NCBI GenBank assembly: GCA_038501625.1
Contig: JAZAYU010000003.1
Coordinates: 4,540,796-4,604,795, forward strand
Origin: Corbicula japonica
Lineage: Eukaryota; Mollusca; Bivalvia; Venerida; Cyrenidae
DNA: 64,000 nucleotides
Direction: 5' to 3'
Below are positions 41,801 to 55,200 of the stretch, piece by piece (positions within the stretch are counted from its first letter, which is position 1; every line of letters starts with the position of its first letter). The position numbers and the translations under genes were made by a program. Under the pieces are notes generated by a model, which saw nothing but the letters and a program-made list of their open reading frames with translations, made no database searches and was not told the origin of the DNA.

Positions 41801-44800
41801 TGTGATACAGAGATTCGGGTGGCTAACGATACACATTTTGATTATCCGACATGCTCTAATGTAACCGTCAACGATACGAGACAGCCATATTATGGTAAAT
41901 TTACAAATATTTTACACTTTGTTTAATTGTATGTTGTTGTTTTTTTTTAATTGTTTGTGGTGTCTTTATGAAACTGATCATTTTATTAAACATGCTCTTC
42001 TTCTTCTTCTTCTTCATGGCAGTCAGACAATTCCTGATATGCGTGTTTCACCGTGTTATGTGTTTGTTGTTACAGGATGTTATCATTATTAAATAATTAG
42101 TTTTTAGAAGTATTTTAACTTCTCTTTGTTCTACAGGAATGTAAATTAATGAAAATATTGTTTCTTACATACAACGCATTATTTCCATTTTCAATGAATG
42201 TAAATGTTATTTTGTAGGTTTATCATACGACTTTTGGAAACTGGGCGCGTGTTCGACGGCAAACATAAGTAGCAATCAAGGTTTGTATCATTGCTGTTGC
42301 CATGTATGTAATATACGCTGTCAACACCAAAACGCTTGCTACGTAATCGTCGAGTTAAATAACTTTTATTTAAAGTCGTTTGTGTTTACTGTAAAAACAA
42401 GTACACAAGTGATCCAATAGTGACAGCCGCTTAGCTCAAATATATTTTGTCTGTCAGTAGATTGCATTATTACCTTCCTGAGAAAGTAATTATAAAATTC
42501 AGAATTTGCTAGGAATTACTTTCGTTGTGTTAATTCTTGGTATCTGAAACTGTACAACTTTGCTTCAATACTTTTTCAGATCAAGCCGTCATATGGTAGT
42601 ATTAAATAGATTATACTGACTTTTATATACACTTAAGATAATATTCACTTGTTTAGATGATGAAAATATACACCACTATTTTTTTATTAAATTTTCACAG
42701 GCTGTCCGAATTTTACCGAGGAAATCGGCGATAGATGCATCTGGAGCGATTCTGACTGTGGTTCATTCTTGTGCTGTTCGGATTTTGATTTTGTGGACGA
42801 TATAAAGAATGTTTCGATATATGTTTCAATTGATTGTAACAATACTTTGCGCTATGGTATTGAAAACAAAAACTGGACAAGAACTATAACATCCAATACT
42901 GGAAACACTGGTAAGCGATGAATATCTAGTTAATTAAACTCTTTCTAGTGAGTACACACAGCTTTAATATTCGGTGGGATTGTTTGTGGTTTGTTTACAC
43001 CACGCGTTAAAAATATTCATATTAATGTTAATTTAAATGTTATTGTGAATACTTTTTAATTGGCATTTGTTTGTTTGTTTTGTTGTTTTTTGTTTGAGGG
43101 GTGTAATTTACCTATCGATACATTTTTAGTTGTCACAGGATATTTGGATATTAAAGTATGTCTGTTTCACAACATTGTTATTTATTAAGACGTGTTATTG
43201 TTTAACAACAAGATTATTATGTCACATAAAGCAAGATCATTATATACATTAACTGACACTTAATTGTGAAGGTTTTAATAATTATGCTATGTAAATCTCG
43301 GGTTCATTAACCACTTCTTTACGAAACATGTGTTGCTGTTTGATTTTCAGATATTTCTCACCAAATCGGCGATACACTAACTCTATCAATGTCTATAGTG
43401 GAAAATGAAACTTCTTTCGACATTTCGCTCAACATTTCTCTGTGTACGGGTTACCAAGACAATTACAGTTGCAGGCCAACATTTATTGTAGAAAGTATTC
43501 TCCTCAACAAAACCTGCTCCTATGTCCGAAGAAAACGTCGAGACATTGAAAGAATACGTCGGGACATTGGAAAAACGTAAACTATTGTTGCTTTATTAAA
43601 AACTCGATGTTAACTTTATGATAAAAACAATGTCTTATAACTAAAATTAAAATTAACTTTTAATATTTTGTTAAACAATCTGCGATATCGTTTACACACG
43701 TGAGTCGTCGGGTTGTTCTTTATTCAGTGTCAAACAAATTCACCTCTTAGCTAGTTTAAATGTATAAGATTATTGTGTATGAAAAGTAAGTTACTGTAAC
43801 TTTTGTTTTGTAAATGTTTTTCTTAACAGCTTATTATGGGAAATTCTTATGTGCTGTTTTAATTATTTCTGTGCTACATTCTCATTGAGGATACGTTTTA
43901 ACGTAAGCCAACACCGATCTATGCTTTCAGAGAAACGTTAGATGTCAAAGAAATTCTTCGAAATTTGATAAAACAGGGAGCAACAGAGCAAGAAATTCAG
44001 TCTACTATCACTGATTATATTGAGCAACAGGTAGGTTATAATTACATGACTTTATTTCTAACAGTTAAAAGCTTACCTTTTTCGACAAAATTAATTATTC
44101 GCGCATTATTTTATACAGCTACAAAACTGTGAAACATATCTGTTCTGCTTTATCACTAATTTAAAATAATTATGATTTATCCGCAGAGTATCTTGTTATT
44201 TATAAAAGCAAAATACATAAATGCTTTTCTTCGGAAAGAAGAAATAATGGAAGAAGAAATGTGTTACCTACTTACATAGAGAAAATGTCGGACAACATTA
44301 TTTTGTTATAGCTACAAATGAAATCAGATGTTTGGAAAGGAGAATCCTTAAGTGACTCTGACACAAGCACTGGATATACTGCTGTCATGTCAGCTCTCGG
44401 GACAAATAATCCTCAAACAATAAGGCACAGGAAGTCAAATGCAATGATCAGCACAGAAGTGAACGGAGGCAAGTATATCGACTAAACAATTCAATCAAAT
44501 TAGGCTATTCAATGATATAGCAATGCCAATTTCAAGTTTCAAGTAGGTTTTTTTATTTTATACCTAGATTTTATATAAAAAATTGTTCGGCTAATCTATA
44601 TTTGTCAGTAGAAACACTCCTTTTAGAATAAAAAAATAAAGCTTCTTTAGTAAAGTGTTTCCTATTCCACATCATATCATTTTAAAGAATAAGGAAAACT
44701 AGTGATGTCGAAACGACGTTGCAAATTATTTGTCCGAATAAAATGGCTTGTTTTAAATATAGCTTAATTATAATTAGAGCAAACTGTATAGATAAAAACA

Positions 44801-46179
44801 AATATAAGATTAAGTCGTTTTGATATTTTAATGGAATGCTATGTTCCGAAAAGTAATTCAATATTTCTGTCGAAGCACACTCGAACCTTCATTAATCAAA
44901 TTTCTGACAGAGCAAATGTTAGCAAATATTTTATTTTTAAATAGCTGTTTGATCTATATGTTAACGTCCAATTGAATGCGGCTGTCATATTATTTGTTAT
45001 TTCCTCCGAGAATATCTTTATAATACTTATAGTAAAGCCTCTTTTCACTCATCTTCTTTTCTTTTAAAATCTATTTCAAAAAAGCGAAATATTCATATCA
45101 GGAATGGTCGAATCCAGAAGAATCAGAGAGATAAAGGGTGCGTGGGTAATACAATGATCAGTTTTAACATAGACACCATACAAATAACGAAAATGGGAAC
45201 CCGTGGTTTACCGCCTTGGAACGGTCCGTTGCAAAACAATTTTCATTCTTATTAAATCTTTCTTTTCGGTTACAGCTTCTGACATCATAGAAATGATCGG
45301 TAGTGTGACGGATATAGTAAGCAGAGCTGATCAGCTGTTCGTCGTAGGAAAGGGTTTGTCTCAAGAAGGAGTAAAGCTATTGGGTGCCCAACTAGCTAAT
45401 ATGACGATAGGAGACCTGGAGGCGATGTTACAAATGAACAAAGTCGATCCGTTTCTAATTAACAAAATATTCCACGATTTTATTGATCTTGCAAAAACGC
45501 TGGTAAGATATGCTTTCTGAAAGGTAAAACAAGCTATTCCTTCAATGTTTATTTATTAAAAGTCATTGTACGTCACTATATATTAAAGATAACGCCACAC
45601 AAATTAAAAATAAAACACGCATAAAAAGCTAAGCGAATCCATCGTGCGAAGCTTTCACTGAAACATTTGCTCATATGTAAAAGAACATTAGTTTTGTACA
45701 ATTAATAATGCCCATCAAGAATCATGAAAAGTTAACATAAGTCCATATAAAATCGTCTTCTGAAATTTAAATAATGTATGTTGAATTCTTAAAGTTTGCA
45801 GAGGTGTCTGACCGACTGGTGTCTAGTAAGCTTGGAAACGCATTCAAGTCGTTCGAGTTCTCGATTAAAGGAAACTTCGACTTTCCGAGAAAAAACATTC
45901 GATTATTCGATTATAGTCACGTGTTTCCACTTGGAGGCTTCATATGGGTTACATTTTGTAAGTTTAACTCTTTGCTTTTTAATTAGATTTTATTGCTTGA
46001 CAGTGCCTCAAGCTACTTTCAATTCAGCTTTATGTGAGCTTTGCATGCATCATGGCATCATATTTAGAAAGGTGGAATGAATTCACCTTAATATGTTTGT
46101 TTGTACACTTAAGGAAAACTGGTGGAACAAGTGTAAGGGCGCTCTGCCGCTACAATAGAACCTGGTTTATACCTTTTAT

Positions 46180-46228
<49 letters not shown>

Positions 46229-49200
46229 GTAGAGATAAACTTATGACATTACGCACTTTGTGTGTGTTTTTTAACCTAAAGCAATGCTTGAAGTTAAGCC
46301 GTGCACATTGAATCACAATCTTCCATATGGTTATAGAAGACAGTACTGTTGTAACCCTACTAACAGTTCTTCAAGGACATTCCCATTTTTATCAACATAA
46401 TGGCCCATCATGTGATGTTTTGCAAAATGATCCTATGAATTTTAATGCGGCGAATAAGGAAAATAGTGTAAGAATTCGTTTCAGCATATACAGATCTGTT
46501 GAAAAAATATTTAAACATGTTTCTGTTCATTTGTATACTTCTATGTGTTTTACCGTTCTTATCTATTCCTAGCGTTCGGCGCTGGCGGATACTACGGCGC
46601 GAATATCGGCTTAGAAGGCAAGCTCATAGCAAAGACAGCAGGAGCAACCATAATTCCCTATGGCGGCCTTTCGTGCTACGGTGAAGTTGGTGTCGGATTT
46701 ATTTTGTATGCCAAACTTCGAATAGAGGGCAGCATATTAGATTTAAGATTTCCTTCACACGCTGAAGTTGGTTTCTCGAAATTTCCGTTGGACGTTACGT
46801 TAGTAAATTTATTAATTCTTGTTTTAATGTTATATACAAATTTATGGAAAGATAAAAAGCGACAGTAATCCCGTTCAGAGCTATGATGAAGCTGTTATTG
46901 ATAAATTATTGTCGCTTTCCTGAAGACATTCTTTGCAATCATTTTGGCATTTTGGATACATTATTGCTATTCCAAGAATTAAGAAATAGTTTTAAAAAAA
47001 AATCACTTTATTAATTACATTCATAAAATTGCAATCTTGAAAAAGCACTAAACATGTATATGAGTAGACATGAACTGCAGATTCGATATTTAGTTCTGGA
47101 GTTTTTATTTTAAAATTGGCTATGTGAAATAAAATCAGTTGTGATAAGAAAAATTTAATTCTTTTGAAATACCCATTTGTGTTTTAAAAAATAATACGTT
47201 AACTCTTTCAATATCTATAATTCAACGGTTTTTAAACTGTATTTAAAATAAAATACGTTAACTCTTTCAATATCTATAACGCAACGGTTTTCAACCTGTA
47301 AACCAAAGTTTTAGAACAGGTAGGTTTGATTCACCAGTGAATGCCATTCTATGGTTTTTAACATAAATTCAACTGCTTTTTTATTTTTTAATCATTTTTA
47401 TTTTTATTTGCGAAACTATATAAACTTTTTCTTGATAAAGATGTATTTATATTGAGCCAAAATGAAAACTTAACAATAATAACATGGAAAACTCCTATTA
47501 CATTACTGATGACAATGAATGCAAATATCTGGAGGAATTTGACCACCAATATATTTATTTGTTAGCTGTCGGTTCTGTATATGTCGGTTTAAAAGAAACA
47601 AGAAAAAAAGAATATGTGGTTGTGGAAAAAAGCGTTTGAGTTTGTTCTGTTTTTTGAAGGGAGGTAATATGCAAAAAAACGGATATTTAGGTAACTGCAT
47701 CTAACTTCTTTACATCAATTGGCTTTTCTAACTTCTTTACATCAATTGGCTTTAAAGATTGGGTTTACCTTCTGTACATGCCATAAACTTCTTAATTTGA
47801 CAGTCAAATATTCTGTTTGAGACTTTAATGTTAAAAATTATCGATCTCAACATTATTTAGAAAGAGGAGATAACCTTGACCTCGGTCAAAACAGAATTTT
47901 ATCTTCCCGCTTTATCAAATGTTTCGATATTTGCAAAACCTCAAACTAAATTAAAGATAAAATATAGCATCACTTAACAAAAGTTTTGAATTTAAAAATA
48001 TGAAAGTTTTCATTTTTGTTCAATATATATGGAATGTAATAACTGTAACAGTATGCACCCAATAGGTTTACAGTTTCGAGTTGGTTATGTAAACAATATC
48101 ACGCGAAACCAAAGGTTTTACATATGCAACGAGAAATAATACGAACCTAGAGACGGTTCCTTATATTACGTACCCTAAAAATGTTTTTCTGTTTGTTACA
48201 AATGCTGAACTAGAGATTCCAGTAATTTCAGAGAAAGACCAATTTGATTATTAAAAAGATGAAATCAATAAGAAACCATAAACAAACTCACCGGGGAACT
48301 TTCAAATTTAGTTACTGTGCTCTGTCATTAAAATTTACTCAACATGTATGAAGAGTGCCGAACATCTTGCCTTTTTGATGATTTCAGATCCTTTTCACTT
48401 GTTACTTTGCCTCATCAAACATGTCTGTTCTTGGTTGTTGTGTAAAGATTTGTTTTCTTTTTTCTTGTGACAGAAGATCCATACTGAGAAAATGAGAAAG
48501 CTGAAGGTCCATACTTTCTGATTACTTGATACTTTATAAATTAATAGGTTACAAATGGACCTGCAACTTACACCCTTAAAACTGCGATTAATGGGACTGG
48601 TTACACTAGAAATAAGACTGCCATTCAAAACGTTTAGGAAAACCTTGTTTAAGAAAGACCTTTGGCACTATACCAGCCCAACAATTACAAAGAGAATGGT
48701 TGATGTATCAACCAAGGAACAAGACAAGAGTCCTCCAGAGATATCCTCGTCTGTGGAAAATCCGGTAAATAAATATACTTCTACATTGTGCTTCAAAATA
48801 CAAATATCAAGGGTATAATTTATTTATTAATTTAAACAGCAAAGAAAAAGCCATTAATGTCAAAATAGCATTAATTTTGCTAGAGAATCGTGTAAAGTAC
48901 CACATAATTAAACATAATAATAATAATGATAAATACGTCTTTTATGTTAGTAAATGTTCTTCTCGATAGAATAACGAAGGGAATAATTTATTTATTGATT
49001 TACACAGCTTAAAAATGCCAGAAATGTCAGGATAACATTAGAATTGCTAATTAATCGTGAAAAGTACCATTACACCCGTAGTTGATGTAAATGTGAAGTC
49101 GTAATGTCTGTGATAACTGTTCATCCATATCCAATTAGCGAATTGAAATGATTCTTATTGATTTACAAATTTATGAAATCAATCATTCGCTTTTCGCAAC

Positions 49201-52200
49201 ATGTCATACAATTTTGGTAAGCAGTATCGACAAAATAGATGTTGAGGTACAACTTAGCTTTACATGTTCTTCTACAGAAAAATCGAAGGAAACGCGCTGT
49301 TGCAACCTGTGATTTGCATCAAATAGACCATCGTGATTATACCGAGCCAGCGTTTGAAATATCTGTTGCTGCAGCAGACGACAGAAGTAACGTGAAGATG
49401 TTCCTCGATGTTGGGACATTTCCTGGAGGAAACAACGTTGTTGGCAATAGGCAGTTGGGTGGGCCGTCAACTGTAATGGCAACGGTATTGTCTTGACAAT
49501 GTTTATCGGTGATCCTGTGATAAAGTGTATAATGTTTTATTGATAAACGACTACGTCAGCCTTTCGATTTCAATTAATAGTCTAATGCCTGTAATGGAAG
49601 CTTTAAGTACCATTTATTTCACGAAAGAAATTAACTCCGTTTTATGTGAATTGCAATATAATATAGGTACTTGTCTGCGATAAAAAAATCACAGTGTCAG
49701 ATGTTCATAATGTTTGTTTACGTCGTAACATTACAGTATCGTTGGAATATTTGTAAGAGGATCAACAGAAACTATGCAACAATGTATTTTATGGCAGTAA
49801 AAACTTATCTCAGAAAATAAATAACAAAACAGGTAAGTGAAAATTCAGTGTAATATTTGTTTCTCCAAAACTTGTTTCTTTTCTTTTGAAGGTGGTCGGA
49901 GAGTACCCATCTGGTGAGCCTCTGTACTTCACAATGTACGCTGAAAATAGTGCAGGTGTAAGGTCCAGTGCTGCTTGCATGCTTCCCACATACGACACAA
50001 CACCTCCAACTGGTCGAATCACCGCGGAGTTTACCACAACAAGTAATCCTACAATACTGAAAGCATCAATTCTTGTACATGACGACTCAGTTATTACAGA
50101 ATCCTTCCTAGGATTGGGGTTTGGAAAAGGCATTTATGGTGATCAGATGGTTTCCTGGTTCTATAAAGATTTGACTCCAAGAAAAGAATCGACAAACGGT
50201 GAGATTGTTTTAGATTAAGTTCCTGTTAATATGTGATGTTTAGTTCCTTTTATATCTGTTTATAATTGTAAAAAAGATAGGATGTTTTCATGTATACATG
50301 ATATAAAGCAACCTTTATATGTGACCACTTAAACCGACTAGAATGAATGATCTTGAATGTAACCATGCTCTAGAAAAACACAGATGGCTGCTTCTCGAAG
50401 TTAAACGTCAGACATTTTAACTGCTATTTTTATAAACTTTTACTTATTTTTACCTTTCTATTTCTTGTGTAGGTGGAAAACCTCTCGATAAATTTACAGA
50501 ACTGATGGAGGGAAAACTTATTTCTCCGCCGATTAAAGTACATACAAAAATCTACACAGCACAGGCATGTGCTGAACTCTGTTTACAACTTGATAACTGT
50601 GTCAGTTTTAACTATGACTACGGCCCAAGCACAAGCTGCGAACTATTGCGTTCAATTCGGCATTATGATGAAAGTCTATATGTGGTATGTTTTTATTGCA
50701 ATCATATTCATTCTTACTATTTTTGTGGATTGACATTTACATCCACACTTTTACTATCCTTTATTGGGTATACGTATGGTATGCACTGTGTCTATCTTTT
50801 GCATGGTTTGCTAGGCGCTGCCGCTGCTTTTGTATGGCTTATGCATATCTATAGATTCATTATATCACTACATCATGTGTTTAGTGCCGTGACGGATGTC
50901 AAAAGTCTCCCCGTACATCACTTCCGTGTAGATATTAGTTTTAATTACCTCCCTTGAAATATGCTCATTTCAAACCATGCAGAATGTCAATCATTGTGGG
51001 TGACAGTATAAAGGCATTACTTGACCTATCATTTTATTGGGGATAAGGATGGTATGTACTGTGTATTTCCCAGCCAATATAGATTTGGATATTGTTAAAG
51101 CAGCCCAAGGATATACTTCCTGATTTTTAAATTTTGCCTTTGGCGTTGTCTGTGATATGCAGGATTTATATTCTAAGATCCCCTGTCAAAATTTTCTTCC
51201 GCCCATTGTTTTCTCGTTTATGGCAAACCCGTTCTTTTATCAGGGGACCATACGCCGCTGAACATGGAATGGTATTAATCTGAAAATACCGCATTGAAGG
51301 TTCCATGTCCACCGCCATATGCATACCATCGTTTGGAATGGTCAAAATTGTATTGTTTATTGGTGTAAATATTGAGTTGCTTAACCCGGGGCTAGGCGGC
51401 GTGGGCAGTAATATGCATTTCCATTACTGAACAGGCTCAATCAAACCGAGCCTGCAATATTTTAATATTTGTCGTGTTCGATGGCTTTCAAAGTTCCATT
51501 TTCATCTATCTTGCTAGGGATTCCACTGCATTTGTATTGCCTTGAGGTTATCTATAAGGTATCTTTTAAGTGTGTTTTTTTTCTTCTCAAAAGTTACCGG
51601 AAATCGTGCCGTCATAGCAAAGGTAATGAAAAGGACGTTTTAAGGTTACCGCAAACGACAAATAATGGCACATTGCATGCTTGGTTTCATGTATATGCAG
51701 ATTTTATAATATAACTTTATTATTAAGATGTTTTTATTGTTTCACTAAAAATGTATTTCAGTCTGGATTATACTGTCACTTTGAGCGCTTATCCAGTGGA
51801 CATTCTATAGAAGTACATTATGACCACTTCGACATGCAGCATAATCAACTGCACTACGTAAACCTTGATTTGACCAATTGGTTAGGATATAGATCGATAT
51901 TCAATAGTGAAGGAATCCTTACAGACTACACTTGTCCAGACCCAGGTAACGTCTTTTGAGGTCAAAACATTTTCGTTGTTGAAATCCATGCACAAATTAT
52001 TAAGAAATGCGTGTGTTAACACTAATTAAATTTTAATTAGAACAGTTTCTTAATAAAACGTTTTAAAAGATCATAGTAACAAAAACACTAATATTTTTAA
52101 ACTGAACTAGTATTTATCATTTCGTTCAGTCAAAAGACTTAACCCGTCCACGCTGACAAGGTTTTTAGTTGTCAATATATGTTTATGATTTTTAGGTCTC

Positions 52201-55200
52201 ATTGTAAATGGCAGTCGTGATTCACTGGAAACAACAGATTGCATTCCGATGATACCCCCTGACCGACCGGATCTCAAGCGTTTCTGTGTTGGTATCTTCA
52301 ATCAAAGGTTAAATCATAGGTAAACTACATTGTACATGTGTGATTCACATTAAGGGAGACTTTAAGTATCACACTATTCACATATTGTGCTATCATAAAT
52401 TTTTAGATAGGCATATTTAACCGCTAGTCAGAATTTTTTAAAAATATTTTTAGTATAAACAAAACATCTAACTCGTGTTTCATATTATTATTCTTAAGAC
52501 ATCATTTTTTACTAGAATTACGATATATTGTCAAAAATTTAAAAATATATATGTGTATGACAGCTTCATTTCAAAAATATCAATAATATATTTTAGAACA
52601 ATAATAGATGGACCTGGATCAAAATCAGTATTTAATGGAGACGAACCAATGTTGGATCTGAAGTACACAAGAAGCAATAATTATATTGCAGGTAAGTAGA
52701 AAGTGACTCCTTGTAAATGCTACACGCAAATACACTCAACAAAGCCTTTAGAACTTTTCGAACAGAAGAAATAATATTTAATAAATTTTCATTTCATTCA
52801 TATTGTCCTTGTTGTATTAAGCTTGCGAAAATTTTAACATGTCAACTTGAAAAAGTTTGTTACTAATATTAATTTATAGAAAACAACGTTTTGAAGTATT
52901 GGTTGTTGCAAATATAATGATTTTTTTTTAATTTAAATAGAGAAAGAACTAATCAACGTTCCATCTCAATGGTAGAGACTTCACCCATTAAAATAATAAT
53001 GGCGTCATTACGGTAATTCGATGGTGTTTGTCAGGCTCTAAACGAGAAAGCGTGACGTTCAAAATGAAATAAAGGGGCTTAATTATAAAAAAAATAGTTT
53101 AGTCACTGCAAATGTTATTCATCCGCTAGGGGATTTTGATTACCAGAACATCTAGTATGCTAATGGACAAGAGTCCTGTCCGGTTTGTTTTATATCACAC
53201 ACTCGTAAATCTGGTATCGATGGAAAGAGGACATTTAAATGCATTCAATGAAAAAAAAATGAAATATGAGCCAGTACTGCCGGAAGAGTAATGTGTTGAA
53301 AATCGACAGATATCATGTCAAGCAACCATAAACTTAAAGCGCTCTATCTGTGTTTATGATTTTACTTTTTCTTTTACTGAATCTGTCATTTCACAGGCAA
53401 CTGGGATGGAATACATGATAACGAAACAGACATTCGCGCCTACACACTCTCCATTGGAAGAAAGATTTGTGAAGATCTAATTCACCCACATCACGATCCA
53501 CACAAGCACCTGATGCACGAGTCACAGTGGACCAATATGGCAATTATCACACCGACGCCTTACTATGATCCTTTTCCTCTAGAATGTAAGAAGTAGTCAA
53601 ATCAAATAAACACATTAAGAATATGATACTTCTGCTGAATATTAAACCGGAATAATGTATAATAAAACAGTTCGGGTCGTCACAAGTTGTAACAGAGAAT
53701 TTGATATTGTAGATTACTAAACGCAAGCGAATTTTTTTATTTAATTTTCTTTTTTCTCCGTCCATCATTAACTTTGTGTTATATGGTTGTTGTATTTCAT
53801 TGGATTATACAATAACTTATCTTTAATACGTTTATGGAGTGTTTCTACGAAACATTTTTTAAATTTTATTAACTAATGCAATTATTTTGTGTGCTTAATT
53901 GTTCAAAACGTTCGTAAAAAATTGCGTTAATTTCTCTTTCATATATGCAGCCGGTGTGTATTATGTGACAGTGAGGGCTATCAACAAAGTACAATATGGC
54001 GGACCACTTGGGTTAACTATTTGCCATACGACACAATACATCATCGATATAACTAAACCGTTCATTTACGAGATTTTCAATATTAAATATGACGAGAACT
54101 TGAACGAACTTTCGGCGGAACACAATTCGACGTAAGATTAACTGTTTTTTCTTACTTTTTATTCTTTAAGTTAACTTTAACAAATCTATGAGCAACACGT
54201 ATTTATGACGTTATATGTAATAATATTGATGCTATTTCAAAAATACGCTTTTTAATACAGCATACGTATATGGAAACCAAGAGAAAACCTAATTTTGTTT
54301 ATTTACATTGTATAAAAACTGTATGCTTTCACCAAATTTAAAAAATTATTACAAATATGCGGTTTTATGTTGTTCTCTTACTTCTCCAAATTTTACTGAT
54401 AGTGTCAACTTGTAACTGATTTCAGTGACCATGAATCGGGCTTAGACTTCATAGAAATTTGCCTAGGTCGCAATCCACAGGTGTGTGATATTTTAACATG
54501 GACAAAATACCCGAGTGAACCACAGTTTATGCACGCGTTCAAGATCCCCGACGGCGTCCCCGCCTGGCTGCGACTAAGGGTAACCAATAGAGGTGAAAGT
54601 TTTAGAAGATTTTTTATACTTTTATTGAATTTAACCAAGAAATTCGCAAACATTATAACTGAGAATCTGTCTTATATTTTGGTATATTATTACTCCAAAC
54701 ATAGACATTTGATTTCGACGGATAAAGATTATAGAGAAGTCTCTTTGGTCCTATATGCTTCTATTCCCACTGCCTCTCGGTTTTTCCAACCACTTGATCA
54801 TCTATCTGATAAATCAATCGCAACTGACTTCACAACCAACACATATTTTCGATAAATAACTTCTCCATGATGAATGCCTGCTCCATAAATCTTGTTATTC
54901 GTATAATATAAGTCTACGTAAACAACAAATTACAAATTTGTCATCATGATTTTTTCTAATGATGGATGAGTGCTATCAAATTCCGTTTTGCTTTTATATT
55001 TTCAAAATGCCTTGGATAGAAAAAGAGGACATTTATACCAAGTGAACACTAACCTGTGTAATGGATCATATTTTGTATTGTTTACTTACGTTGATGTTAC
55101 GTTGTGCTTACCCTTGGGCTGGGCGGGTAGTTGTATGCATTTTTATAACAGCCAATGAAATGGCTATTTAAAGCGATCTATGCAATATTTAGTAATAGTC

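Noticed and set aside
43577..43930. A gene boundary between the module array and the downstream part
   Set aside because: No stop, polyadenylation signal or new start fits. The phase-2 donor at 43577 and acceptor at 43930 join cleanly, although only transcripts can settle it.
45796..46080. Alternative frame over exon 45804-45957
   Set aside because: It depends on the first AG of TGCAGAG and gives an end phase incompatible with the next exon.
50505..50957. 150-codon frame starting in the Apple-like exon
   Set aside because: Coding stops at the GTATGT donor after 50684; the rest reads into an intron.
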